In this document: positions 1-5,599 of the stretch, one piece after another
How the letters are laid out: every line of letters begins with the position of its first letter
Numbering within the stretch: position 1 is the stretch's first letter
Assembly: GCA_903824155.1 (NCBI GenBank)
Contig: CAIJVL010000027.1
Span: forward strand, 1 to 11,611
Length of the DNA: 11,611 nucleotides
Direction of reading: 5' to 3'
Origin: Candidatus Adlerbacteria bacterium
Lineage (GTDB): Bacteria > Patescibacteriota > Minisyncoccia > Phycocordibacterales > SBAW01
Notes under the pieces: model-generated
Databases searched by the model: none
The model's input: the letters and a program-made list of their open reading frames with translations, nothing else
What the model was told of the DNA's origin: nothing
Program-made: the position numbers and the translations under genes

Positions 1-34
1 AAAAAATACGCCGTAAGTTTTATATTTTTCTAAT

Positions 35-57
35 AAAAAAGCCGCAAATGTGCGGCT
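35..57 (-). terminator. Rho-independent terminator of the minus-strand 163-aa gene
   Basis: Read on the minus strand, a 7-bp stem (AGCCGCA with TGCGGCT, plus-strand 40-46 and 51-57) with a 4-nt loop is followed by a run of T. It lies about 10 bp after the stop codon of the gene ending at 67. Positions 1-34 are AT-rich and I see nothing in them. Confidence 0.8.
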
Positions 58-66
58 AGTGTTGTT

Positions 67-558
67 TCAATCGACGATACGATTTATTAGTTGAGTTTGT
101 ATAGCCGTTTTCGCGTCTGCAATAATTTTCTCAAAACTATCGCAGCGTCTGTTAAAAGCTTTAGGATATAGCTCGATCCGTGCTTTTGCAGGATTGCCAG
201 GGATGACATGGACCATTTTTCCTGACACAAACGAATCGGATTCCGGCCTAAATTTGAGATCAAAACTTTCAACAAGCACTTCTTTACCGTAGCCTTTGCA
301 GGTAACGAACATCCCATCTTCGTATTCGTCCAGCGTGTTACGGCGCACTTTTCGCTCTTTTTTATTAAACCGCAATATTACTTCCTCATCGTCGAGACTA
401 ACTTTGTAGTCTCTACGAACTACTCCGTGTATGGTAAAGGGCAAGACAAACTCAATAGCGGCATAGTCTAATTCAGATCTATCTCCTATGACCTTTTCCA
501 TAATCGAAGGATCTACGACGTCAAAGTCTGAACCCCCTATAAACAGCTTATAAGTCAT
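67..558 (-). CDS. Hypothetical protein, 163 aa
   Basis: I do not recognise the family. The start at 558 is well supported: AGGAG lies 8 nt upstream of the ATG on the minus strand, and a promoter with TTGACA and TAGGTT at 17-bp spacing lies upstream. A terminator follows the stop. The protein begins MTYKLFIGGSDFDVV, is mixed alpha/beta in character with many charged residues, and has no signal peptide or membrane segment, so it is probably a soluble cytoplasmic protein. The middle (about 60-110) is rich in Lys, Arg and Glu and looks like alternating beta strands. It is transcribed divergently from the 205-aa gene and their promoters touch, so the two may be co-regulated. Base composition is more AT-rich than the genes to the right, which could mean a different origin or simply lower expression. 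Confidence 0.85.
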   Translation of the reverse strand: MTYKLFIGGSDFDVVDPSIMEKVIGDRSELDYAAIEFVLPFTIHGVVRRDYKVSLDDEEVILRFNKKERKVRRNTLDEYEDGMFVTCKGYGKEVLVESFDLKFRPESDSFVSGKMVHVIPGNPAKARIELYPKAFNRRCDSFEKIIADAKTAIQTQLINRIVD

Positions 559-598
559 CTGTTTATTCTCCTGTGGTTTTTTAAGATCTACTAAACAA

Positions 599-627
599 AA
601 CCTAACTTAGCAGATCAAAGATGTCAA
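599..627 (-). promoter_or_regulatory. Promoter of the 163-aa gene
   Basis: On the minus strand, TTGACA (plus 622-627) and TAGGTT (plus 599-604) are separated by exactly 17 bp. The -35 is perfect and the -10 keeps TA at the first two positions and T at the last. The predicted start of transcription lies about 30 nt before the start codon. The -35 is 2 bp from the divergent -35 at 630-635. Confidence 0.6.
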
Positions 628-629
628 AA

Positions 630-656
630 TTGACAGTTCTAAGTTTACTTTATAAT
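630..656 (+). promoter_or_regulatory. Promoter of the 205-aa gene
   Basis: TTGACA (630-635) and TATAAT (651-656) are both perfect consensus boxes, but the spacer is only 15 bp. The predicted transcription start is at about 663-664, the first base of the 27-nt repeat. The -35 is back to back with that of the divergent gene (TGTCAA-AA-TTGACA), so two polymerases could not bind at once. Confidence 0.6.
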
Positions 657-663
657 GTCTAAC

Positions 664-690
664 GTTCGGATATCGTCCCACAACCCCAGC
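664..690 (+). repeat. 27-nt leader element, copy 1
   Basis: This begins GTTCGGATATCGTCCC and ends CAACCCCAGC. It matches 1445-1471 at 26 of 27 positions; the only difference is G versus A at position 6. It starts 7 nt after TATAAT, so it should be the first 27 nt of the roughly 100-nt leader of the 205-aa mRNA. The rest of the leader has a 5-bp hairpin (CGGTT/AACCG, 729-744) just before the SD. The function is unknown; the C-rich stretch CCCACAACCCC is likely to be single-stranded. Confidence 0.75.
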
Positions 691-764
691 TCGACTTTTT
701 AAATAGTTTGTTGTAATGTATTTTTGTACGGTTCTTTGTAACCGCTCGCTCAAAGGAGGTTCTC

Positions 765-1382
765 ATGGCGACTCAAAAAGTTGTCATCGAGGGGTCGAGT
801 GTTTCTGCCTCTCAACTGAAGGAACTATTCAAGCAAATTGCCAAGGGTGGTCTCGATGGAGAAGACCTGCAGGCGTTTCTGGAACATCGTAACCCTTGGC
901 CAAGACCCCCAACTGTTACACTTGGCCTCCATAAAACCGCTGACGCATACGAAGAGGCGCTGAAAAAATTGGGCGCGAATCTTAATTCGTGCGAGATAGC
1001 TTGGGGCGCACTTGAACCCGCACAGGAGCCGATTACGCTCAACTTGGCTTATGTTACGGTCGAGGAGTTAGGATTCAAAACCAAAGTGTCCTATTCCGAG
1101 ATATGCCAAGCGGCACTGCAACGTGGGCTGCAACTGTGTCCGCTTGAAGTTGGACCAGCTCTTCGTTTGATTTTGAAAAAGCGATCCAATCATGAGTGGA
1201 TTTGTGTGGGTATGCAGCCTGATCTTGGCGATGATCCAGAGGACGAGGCTTTTGTCTACAGCCTTGGGACTGAGAATCATATGTTTACTGACGAGGAGGA
1301 TAAGTACATTTTGAGCGTGAGAGAGACACGCGACGAGGAAAAGTTTCATACGAGCACAAACCTCGTTTTCATTCGACCATGA
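765..1382 (+). CDS. Conserved CPR-type hypothetical protein, 205 aa
   Basis: The start is clear: AAAGGAGG sits 5 nt before the ATG. The N-terminus (about residues 13-47) carries a block reading SASQLKELFKQIAKGGLDG, then LQAFLEHRNPWP, which from memory recurs at the start of many otherwise different CPR hypothetical proteins. The remainder is soluble, has no signal peptide or membrane segment, and ends in an acidic region (DDPEDEAF, FTDEEDKYI) and SVRETRDEEKF, which may be a small alpha/beta domain. Cysteines are scattered and form no clear metal site. The gene is monocistronic, with its own promoter, structured leader and terminator. The 27-nt element flanks it on both sides, giving a cassette-like arrangement. 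Its role is unknown; the strong SD suggests good expression. Confidence 0.9.
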   Translation: MATQKVVIEGSSVSASQLKELFKQIAKGGLDGEDLQAFLEHRNPWPRPPTVTLGLHKTADAYEEALKKLGANLNSCEIAWGALEPAQEPITLNLAYVTVEELGFKTKVSYSEICQAALQRGLQLCPLEVGPALRLILKKRSNHEWICVGMQPDLGDDPEDEAFVYSLGTENHMFTDEEDKYILSVRETRDEEKFHTSTNLVFIRP

Positions 1383-1389
1383 AACTCAG

Positions 1390-1424
1390 CCGCATCTACG
1401 ACAGTAGGTGCGGTTTCTGTTTTT
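1390..1424 (+). terminator. Rho-independent terminator of the 205-aa gene
   Basis: A 10-bp stem (CCGCATCTAC with GTAGGTGCGG, one G-T wobble) has the 4-nt loop GACA and is followed by TTTCTGTTTTT. It starts 8 bp after the stop codon. The T-tract runs into the region just upstream of the second 27-nt element. Confidence 0.88.
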
Positions 1425-1431
1425 AATGGCT

Positions 1432-1437
1432 TATACT
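1432..1437 (+). promoter_or_regulatory. -10-like box of the second leader element
   Basis: TATACT lies 7 nt before the second 27-nt copy, the same distance as TATAAT before copy 1. A second TATAAT overlaps at 1438-1443. No convincing -35 is visible because that stretch is occupied by the terminator of the preceding gene. Support comes mainly from the conserved spacing between the two copies. Confidence 0.35.
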
Positions 1438-1444
1438 TATAATT

Positions 1445-1471
1445 GTTCGAATATCGTCCCACAACCCCAGC
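1445..1471 (+). repeat. 27-nt leader element, copy 2
   Basis: This copy begins GTTCGAATATCGTCCC and is otherwise identical to 664-690. Its 5' end sits at the predicted transcription start, but no gene follows on the plus strand. It lies 781 bp from copy 1 in the same orientation. Flanking sequence outside the 27 nt and the -10 hexamer does not match. Confidence 0.75.
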
Positions 1472-1510
1472 AAATGTAGCGCAGCTAAAATATTGCTGCC
1501 AGAATCCACA

Positions 1511-1542
1511 AACAAAAAACTCCCTTGCGGGAGTTTTTTGTT
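1511..1542. terminator. Strong bidirectional terminator
   Basis: A perfect 14-bp inverted repeat, AACAAAAAACTCCC with GGGAGTTTTTTGTT, has the loop TTGC. Flanking A and T runs make it work on both strands. It ends the minus-strand gene whose stop is at 1560 and would also stop the candidate plus-strand RNA from 1445. Confidence 0.88.
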
Positions 1543-1559
1543 TTGCTGTTTGCAGTTGT

Positions 1560-2213
1560 TTACTGCGTCTTAAACGAGTTGCCGACTTGCGACCAGCTAA
1601 AGTTACCTTGTGCATCGAGCGACTCTACGGCGTAGTAGTACGTCGTGTTGCCCTGCAAGTTGCTTATGACGACATTTTCAGCGGTCGTAAAGCCCGCTGT
1701 TGTGGCGCTCGGGGCGGTGTTGACGTTAAACGACGGATTGGTGCTGTACCACACTTTGGCAGTAGCAGGGACACTCGAGGTCCAGGTAACTGTCGCCGAG
1801 TTTGTCGTCGAGGTGACGGCAAGGCTTGAGAGTATCGGCTGGGTTGCGCCCACGTTGGTGGCTTTGCCTGCACCTTCCACAGTGCTGCTGGTGGTACCGC
1901 TCATGCCGCTGCCCATCTGTTCATTAATAGCTGCCAGGGTGATAGGTCCGACGCGGCCTACGGTAGCGATGCCGTTGCGCGACTGGAAGTTAGACACTGC
2001 CGCGAAGGTGAGCGGACCAAAGAATCCGGTCACGAGACCTTGCGGATAAATAGTGTTGTCCTGCGCGAGGAATGTTTGTAATGAGCTTACGTCTGCGCCC
2101 GACATTCCTTGGTCAAGCTGGCGGGTAAGCGTGTCTGCATATGCCACGCCTGCAAAGAGCGCAAGCGCAAGCGGTGCCGCGAGTAAAGAGGCAAGAACGG
2201 TGCGAGTTTTCAT
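1560..2213 (-). CDS. Secreted peptidoglycan-binding / fibronectin-III-like protein, 217 aa
   Basis: The protein has a signal peptide (MKTRTVLASLL...AGVAYA, probable cut after residue 26). It is followed by a peptidoglycan-binding domain of the PF01471 type (about 30-98): GMSGADVSSLQTFL, then GFFGPLTFAAVSNFQ and GRVGPITLAAINE. After a Gly/Ser/Thr linker, residues about 124-217 form a fibronectin-III-like or purple-acid-phosphatase-N-like beta sandwich (SATVTWTSSVPATAKVWY, LQGNTTYYYAVES). It is therefore probably an exported, wall-bound surface protein with a ligand- or sugar-facing beta domain; no catalytic motif is seen. The start at 2213 is chosen for the signal peptide, although there is no SD upstream. 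It shares the PGBD theme with two plus-strand genes to the right but is transcribed away from them. Its terminator is the bidirectional hairpin at 1511-1542. Confidence 0.9.
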   Translation of the reverse strand: MKTRTVLASLLAAPLALALFAGVAYADTLTRQLDQGMSGADVSSLQTFLAQDNTIYPQGLVTGFFGPLTFAAVSNFQSRNGIATVGRVGPITLAAINEQMGSGMSGTTSSTVEGAGKATNVGATQPILSSLAVTSTTNSATVTWTSSVPATAKVWYSTNPSFNVNTAPSATTAGFTTAENVVISNLQGNTTYYYAVESLDAQGNFSWSQVGNSFKTQ

Positions 2214-2477
2214 AATGTGGCTGCTAAAAATAATGATGCTGGTGATTAAAAGATATTAAAGACTGGTTGACTAAAAAAGCCTCTTATCTATCTACACCAA
2301 AAACTGTACCAAAGGCATCTGTGTTCTTCATGAACCGATAAAAGGAGACAACACAACTGCTGAGCTTTCAAGGCACACAGGCTATCTTCAGGTGCGTATA
2401 TATAGAGTAAGTAAGCGAATAGCTAGCTCTAATAAAGGCCCTATTTGTGCGTCTTACCACTAATGAAGAATCAACAT
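2214..2477. other. Divergent intergenic region, 264 bp
   Basis: This AT-rich spacer separates the minus-strand PGBD gene from the plus-strand DUF5666 gene. It has several -10-like strings (TATATATAG at 2397-2405, TCTAAT at 2428-2433) but no box pair with good spacing. An SD-like AAAGGAG at 2341-2347 has no start codon at a useful distance, only a minimal ATG-AAC-CGA-TAA frame before it. Both gene promoters must lie here, but I cannot place them. Confidence 0.4.
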
Positions 2478-2843
2478 ATGAAATCAAAACTAATCTATAT
2501 TATCGGCAGCTCGCTTATCACCGGCTCATTAATCTTTGGCGGTACGGCTTACGCATCGAACGCCCGTCCGGCTATTTTTGGCCAAGTGGCTGCTGTAAGC
2601 GGCCGCGAAATTACCGTAACCGGCCGCAGCGGCAAGCAAGGTACCATTACTACGTATAAAGTAGATGCCAGCAAGGCAAAAATTACGCAAGGCTTGGGGC
2701 AGGGCGCAACGGCTATCGATCTCTCCAACGTCGAAGTAGGCGATAGGGTTGCGGTGTTAGGCAGCATCACTGGAGACGCAGTAGTTGCAAGCTCTGTGTT
2801 CGACAAAGGCAGCATGAAGTCCACAGGAAAGAAAGGTAAGTAA
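2478..2843 (+). CDS. Secreted DUF5666-type protein, 121 aa
   Basis: A signal peptide (MKSKLIYIIGSSLITGSLIF then GGTAYA, probable cut after residue 26) is followed by a small beta-rich domain (about 33-111). Its pattern is GQVAAVSGREITVTGRSGK, then YKVDASKAKI, then VGDRVAVLGSITGDAVVAS, typical of DUF5666, an OB-fold-like domain of unknown function frequent in CPR exported proteins. The tail is short and basic (KSTGKKGK). I chose the ATG at 2478 because it gives the cleanest signal peptide. An in-frame ATG at 2463 would add five residues, and neither start has a real SD. The gene is 33 bp upstream of the GH18 gene in the same direction with no terminator between them, so they probably form a two-gene operon. 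Confidence 0.85.
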   Translation: MKSKLIYIIGSSLITGSLIFGGTAYASNARPAIFGQVAAVSGREITVTGRSGKQGTITTYKVDASKAKITQGLGQGATAIDLSNVEVGDRVAVLGSITGDAVVASSVFDKGSMKSTGKKGK

Positions 2844-2876
2844 GAGTTCTATACTTCTTGCGTCAAGAAAGATAGA

Positions 2877-4373
2877 ATGAAAGGACGCATGCTTACTGTT
2901 GTTAAAAATTATTTTGCAATGCTCGCACTAGGCGCGCTCATTTTGATTGGCGCGCTTGTTCCTGTTGCAGCCGAGGCTAGCACACGCACGCTTATGGTCG
3001 GCTCTTCGGGCGCTGACGTGACTGCTTTGCAAAATACTCTTTCGATCAAAGGCTACCTTACCGCCGCGGCAAGCGGCTATTTTGGCGCGGCAACTTTGGC
3101 CGCCGTTAAAAAATTTCAATGCGACCAAAAGATAGTCTGCAGTGGCGGGAGTTACGGCACCGTGGGGCCGCAAACGCAGGCCGCTTTGGCGGCAGGCGAT
3201 ACTTCTATAAGCACCGGAGGAGCAATTACCGGCAAGTCTTTGACCGGTCCTTATACAGGACCTTTGGAGTTTTCAGGCTGGATACCCGACTGGCGGCTCT
3301 CATCGGCAACGCTCGACGTAACGCCGCATTTAAGTCAGCTCAAGTCGGTGATGCCGTTTGGCTACAAAATAAATAGCGACGGCACGATCAACAACGCAAG
3401 CGCGCTTTCGCAAAACGAATGGCCGGCATTTATAGCCGCAGCCAAAGCGGCCCACTCGCGCGTTGTGCCTACAGTAGAGTGGGGCGACGGGCAGGCAATA
3501 CAAAATGTATTAAGCAACGCCACCACGCGCGTAGCGCTTGAAGATACTATCGCCAATTTGGTAAAAGCAAATAACTTTGACGGCATCGATATCGACTTTG
3601 AAGCCAAGCAAGAGCAAACGCGCGATTACTTCTCGACCTTCTTAAAAGGCCTCTACAGCCGCATGGGCACCAAGTGGGTGTACTGCACTATCGAGGCGCG
3701 CCAGCCGTTGATAGACCGCTACAGCCCGGGCACCACACCGCCGCCGGATGCGACCAACTACGCCAACGACTTTGTGCAGATAAATAAATACTGCGACCGC
3801 GTCGAAATAATGGCATACGACCAGGGCACTATTGATACGCGCCTTAACGCCGCGCGCTCGGCACCGTACGCGCCGGTTGCAGACCCGGGGTGGGTGAGCG
3901 ACTTGGTAACTTTGGCGGCGCAAAACATTGCTAAAAATAAAATAATCATCGGCGTGGCAACGTACGGCTACGAGTATACGGTAACGCAAGTAGACGGCTC
4001 CTTCCAATACCAACGCTTGTGGGCCTTTAACCCCAAGTACGCAACGCAAATTGCATCGCAACTGGGCATTACGCCAACGCGCAACAGCGCCAATGAGATG
4101 GGCTTTATCTACAACCCCAACGCTCTGCAGCCCGCCGGGCCGAGCGATGGCGACACGACCCAAACGCAGCAAACCACGCAGCCTGCAACTACTGTTACGC
4201 AAAACGCCGGTTCGCAAGTTAACACCAACCAGCCGTTTAACTACATGACCTGGAGCGACGCGCAGGCAATTGCCGACAAAGTTTCGCTTGCGCGCCAGCT
4301 GGGCGTGCGCGGCGTAGCCGTCTTCTCGCCAGGCGGCGCCGAAGATCAAGGCATGTGGAATGTGCTCAAGTAG
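2877..4373 (+). CDS. Secreted PGBD-GH18 glycoside hydrolase, 498 aa
   Basis: A signal peptide (probable cut after residue 34, AAEA/S) is followed by a PF01471-type peptidoglycan-binding domain (about 36-107: GSSGADVTALQNTL, GYFGAATLAAVKKFQ) and a GH18 catalytic domain (about 130-498). The GH18 signature DxxDxDxE is intact as DGIDIDFE, with D235, D238, D240 and the acid/base E242. The downstream MAYD motif is at 312-315, and the barrel closes with GVRGVAVFSPGG. GH18 enzymes cleave beta-1,4 N-acetylglucosaminide bonds in chitin or peptidoglycan; with a PGBD this one probably acts on cell-wall glycan outside the membrane, like SleL/YaaH-type enzymes. A Thr/Gln-rich low-complexity insert (about 418-458) sits before the last strand. 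The start could also be the ATG at 2889; neither has a good SD. It is probably co-transcribed with the DUF5666 gene. Substrate and target (self or other cells) are unknown. Confidence 0.92.
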   Translation: MKGRMLTVVKNYFAMLALGALILIGALVPVAAEASTRTLMVGSSGADVTALQNTLSIKGYLTAAASGYFGAATLAAVKKFQCDQKIVCSGGSYGTVGPQTQAALAAGDTSISTGGAITGKSLTGPYTGPLEFSGWIPDWRLSSATLDVTPHLSQLKSVMPFGYKINSDGTINNASALSQNEWPAFIAAAKAAHSRVVPTVEWGDGQAIQNVLSNATTRVALEDTIANLVKANNFDGIDIDFEAKQEQTRDYFSTFLKGLYSRMGTKWVYCTIEARQPLIDRYSPGTTPPPDATNYANDFVQINKYCDRVEIMAYDQGTIDTRLNAARSAPYAPVADPGWVSDLVTLAAQNIAKNKIIIGVATYGYEYTVTQVDGSFQYQRLWAFNPKYATQIASQLGITPTRNSANEMGFIYNPNALQPAGPSDGDTTQTQQTTQPATTVTQNAGSQVNTNQPFNYMTWSDAQAIADKVSLARQLGVRGVAVFSPGGAEDQGMWNVLK

Positions 4374-4376
4374 TGC

Positions 4377-4401
4377 AATGGCAAGGTCCGACCTTGCCAT
4401 T
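4377..4401 (+). terminator. Palindromic hairpin after the GH18 gene (copy 1 of a repeated element)
   Basis: A perfect 11-bp stem, AATGGCAAGGT with ACCTTGCCATT, has the loop CCG. It begins 4 bp after the stop codon. The T-run behind it is poor (TTT then CGAAA), so it may act as an mRNA 3' stabiliser or weak terminator. The same 25-nt sequence recurs after the next gene at 5522-5550. Confidence 0.7.
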
Positions 4402-4449
4402 TCGAAATTAAAATAAAGAAATCCCCGCTGTTTTGCCACCGGTTCCTCC

Positions 4450-4517
4450 TATAATGGCGACTTCTGAGGGGACTAGAGCGCTCCCTTCATTTTATTTACA
4501 GTGCTTGGTGCGATAAT
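4450..4517 (+). promoter_or_regulatory. Candidate -10 boxes before the PGBD-lectin gene
   Basis: Two candidates are seen. A perfect TATAAT at 4450-4455 would give a leader of about 60 nt. GATAAT at 4512-4517 ends 6 nt before the ATG at 4524 and would give a leaderless mRNA. Neither has a good -35 at 16-18 bp. The gene has no SD, which favours the second. Confidence 0.35.
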
Positions 4518-4523
4518 CTATGA

Positions 4524-5522
4524 ATGGAGAAATACTTTTTGTTGCCGGGGATGTTTTTACTGTTGGTACTGGGCACCACTTTCGTTAATGCGCAGACAAT
4601 TTCTCCGTCATGTTTGGTTATCCCGTCCACTCTTTCGTTAGGCTCCAAGGATACGGCATCGAACAATAATTCGATTACTGCTTTGCAGGATTTTTTGCGC
4701 GCCAACGGCTTTTTTGACATCGCTTCGAGCGGATACTACGGGCCGTTTACTGCAGCAGCAGTTAAAGACTTTCAAACCTTTTACGGGTTGCCCGCCCTCG
4801 GCATTGTAGGACCCTTAACTCGCGTAGCCATACAAGCCGCATCGTGCCAACCGGCAGCGCAATCGGTACCAGCTCCTGCGCCGACGCCTGTAGTTCCGCC
4901 GGCAACCACTACTGCCTCGACCACCACAACAACCATAGCTTCAACAACGGCGGCAACGTCAACCTCTGCAACAACTACCGTGCCAAGCCTGCCGTACCAC
5001 GCGCAAACTTTTAGTGATTGGCAAACCGCGTGGGGAGACTCTTCAACCACTGAGACCGGCGCGTTGCGTCTGCAAGGTTCTCTTTCAAACAATGGTGCCG
5101 AAGCTTTGTATCCGGCGTCTAAAGACTGGACTAATTATCGCTATCAAGCCGACCTTAGCGTCGCCAACGGAAACATCAGCCTCATTGGCCGCTATGTCGA
5201 TGCCAACAACTTTGTAGTCTGCAGCTTTGCCAAAAATTGGGTTGAACTCGATCAGGTGTACAACGGCAGCTCGACGGTACTTATTTCAAAGAGTGTTGAC
5301 GGAATCCTGCCGGGGCAGCAGGGCTTAACACAGACAACTTCGGTAGCGATGGATGTTAATGGCAACCAAGTAGGCTGTGCAGGGTATGGGCCTACCGATA
5401 ACATAACTTACACCTTGCCGGCAGGCTCGCCCATGCAGGGCGGTATTGGTATGGAGTCGTGGTACGACACTCCTTTGGCCGACCAACTCGACCTGATAAG
5501 TGTCAGGGTCGACCCGCTGTAA
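4524..5522 (+). CDS. Secreted PGBD / Thr-Ser linker / lectin-like protein, 332 aa
   Basis: A signal peptide (MEKYFLLPGMFLLLVLG..., probable cut after residue 23, VNA/Q) is followed by a PF01471-type peptidoglycan-binding domain (about 38-110: SITALQDFLRANGFF, GYYGPFTAAAVKDFQ, GIVGPLTRVAIQ). Next are a Pro-rich stretch and a long Thr/Ser-rich linker (about 115-160). The C-terminal domain (about 163-332) resembles concanavalin-A/LamG-like sheets (SDWQTAWGDSS, YRYQADLSVANGNISLIGRY, GGIGMESWYD), of the type in DUF1080/3-keto-disaccharide hydrolase relatives. No catalytic residues could be identified, so sugar binding or adhesion is the cautious guess. No SD is present; GATAAT ends 6 nt before the ATG. 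The gene ends at the second copy of the repeated hairpin. Start choice is fixed by the signal peptide. Confidence 0.88.
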   Translation: MEKYFLLPGMFLLLVLGTTFVNAQTISPSCLVIPSTLSLGSKDTASNNNSITALQDFLRANGFFDIASSGYYGPFTAAAVKDFQTFYGLPALGIVGPLTRVAIQAASCQPAAQSVPAPAPTPVVPPATTTASTTTTTIASTTAATSTSATTTVPSLPYHAQTFSDWQTAWGDSSTTETGALRLQGSLSNNGAEALYPASKDWTNYRYQADLSVANGNISLIGRYVDANNFVVCSFAKNWVELDQVYNGSSTVLISKSVDGILPGQQGLTQTTSVAMDVNGNQVGCAGYGPTDNITYTLPAGSPMQGGIGMESWYDTPLADQLDLISVRVDPL

Positions 5523-5550
5523 AAATGGCAAGGTCCGACCTTGCCATTTT
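5522..5550 (+). terminator. Palindromic hairpin after the PGBD-lectin gene (copy 2 of a repeated element)
   Basis: A perfect 13-bp stem, AAAATGGCAAGGT with ACCTTGCCATTTT, has the loop CCG. The core 25 nt is identical to 4377-4401. It starts on the last base of the stop codon. A run of four T follows the stem core, then AGGGG, so termination is plausible but not textbook. The helicase promoter begins 11 bp later. Confidence 0.75.
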
Positions 5551-5560
5551 AGGGGAGATA

Positions 5561-5589
5561 TTGACAAAATAGCCTTATTTTGTTACTAT
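5561..5589 (+). promoter_or_regulatory. Promoter of the DEAD-box helicase
   Basis: TTGACA (5561-5566) and TACTAT (5584-5589) are 17 bp apart. The predicted transcription start is at about 5596, only about 4 nt before the ATG at 5600. This is the best promoter in the window and implies a near-leaderless mRNA, consistent with the lack of any SD. Confidence 0.75.
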
Positions 5590-5599
5590 TTTATTATAT

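Larger units (their letters stand above)
1445..1542 (+). ncRNA. Candidate small RNA (about 98 nt)
   Basis: A transcript starting at the second 27-nt element would contain an unpaired 5' element and then an imperfect hairpin. The outer stem is CAGCAA (1468-1473) with TTGCTG (1493-1498); the inner stem is TAGC (1477-1480) with GCTA (1484-1487). A strong terminator hairpin follows at 1511-1542. No convincing reading frame with an SD occupies the interval. This is inference from the promoter-like box, the conserved 5' end, the structure and the terminator. The alternative is a decayed second copy of the upstream cassette. Confidence 0.35.

Noticed and set aside
657..663. GTCTAAC resembling an integron attC core (RYYYAAC) beside the 27-nt element
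   Set aside because: The matching GTTRRRY half is absent (GTTCGGA), the second copy lacks the motif, and no integrase is seen. Such a degenerate 7-mer is common by chance.
664..690. tRNA 3'-half or attachment site (GTTCGAAT resembles a T-loop)
   Set aside because: No T-stem or acceptor stem can be formed, there is no CCA, and no integrase gene is present.
1443..1829. 128-codon plus-strand frame from 1443
   Set aside because: It lacks an SD and an ATG start, runs through a strong terminator and is antisense to the PGBD/fibronectin-like gene.
3642..4439. 265-codon minus-strand frame with AGGAGG 5 nt before a GTG start
   Set aside because: It is antisense to the GH18 gene, which has intact catalytic motifs. 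The product is Arg/Val/Ala-rich with no domain, as expected of a shadow frame, and it reads through the 4377-4401 hairpin. The SD-like string is probably chance.
4920..4980. Possible microsatellite in the Thr-codon tract
   Set aside because: The codons vary (ACC, ACA, ACT, ACG), so it is a selected Thr/Ser linker and not a simple tandem DNA repeat prone to slippage.
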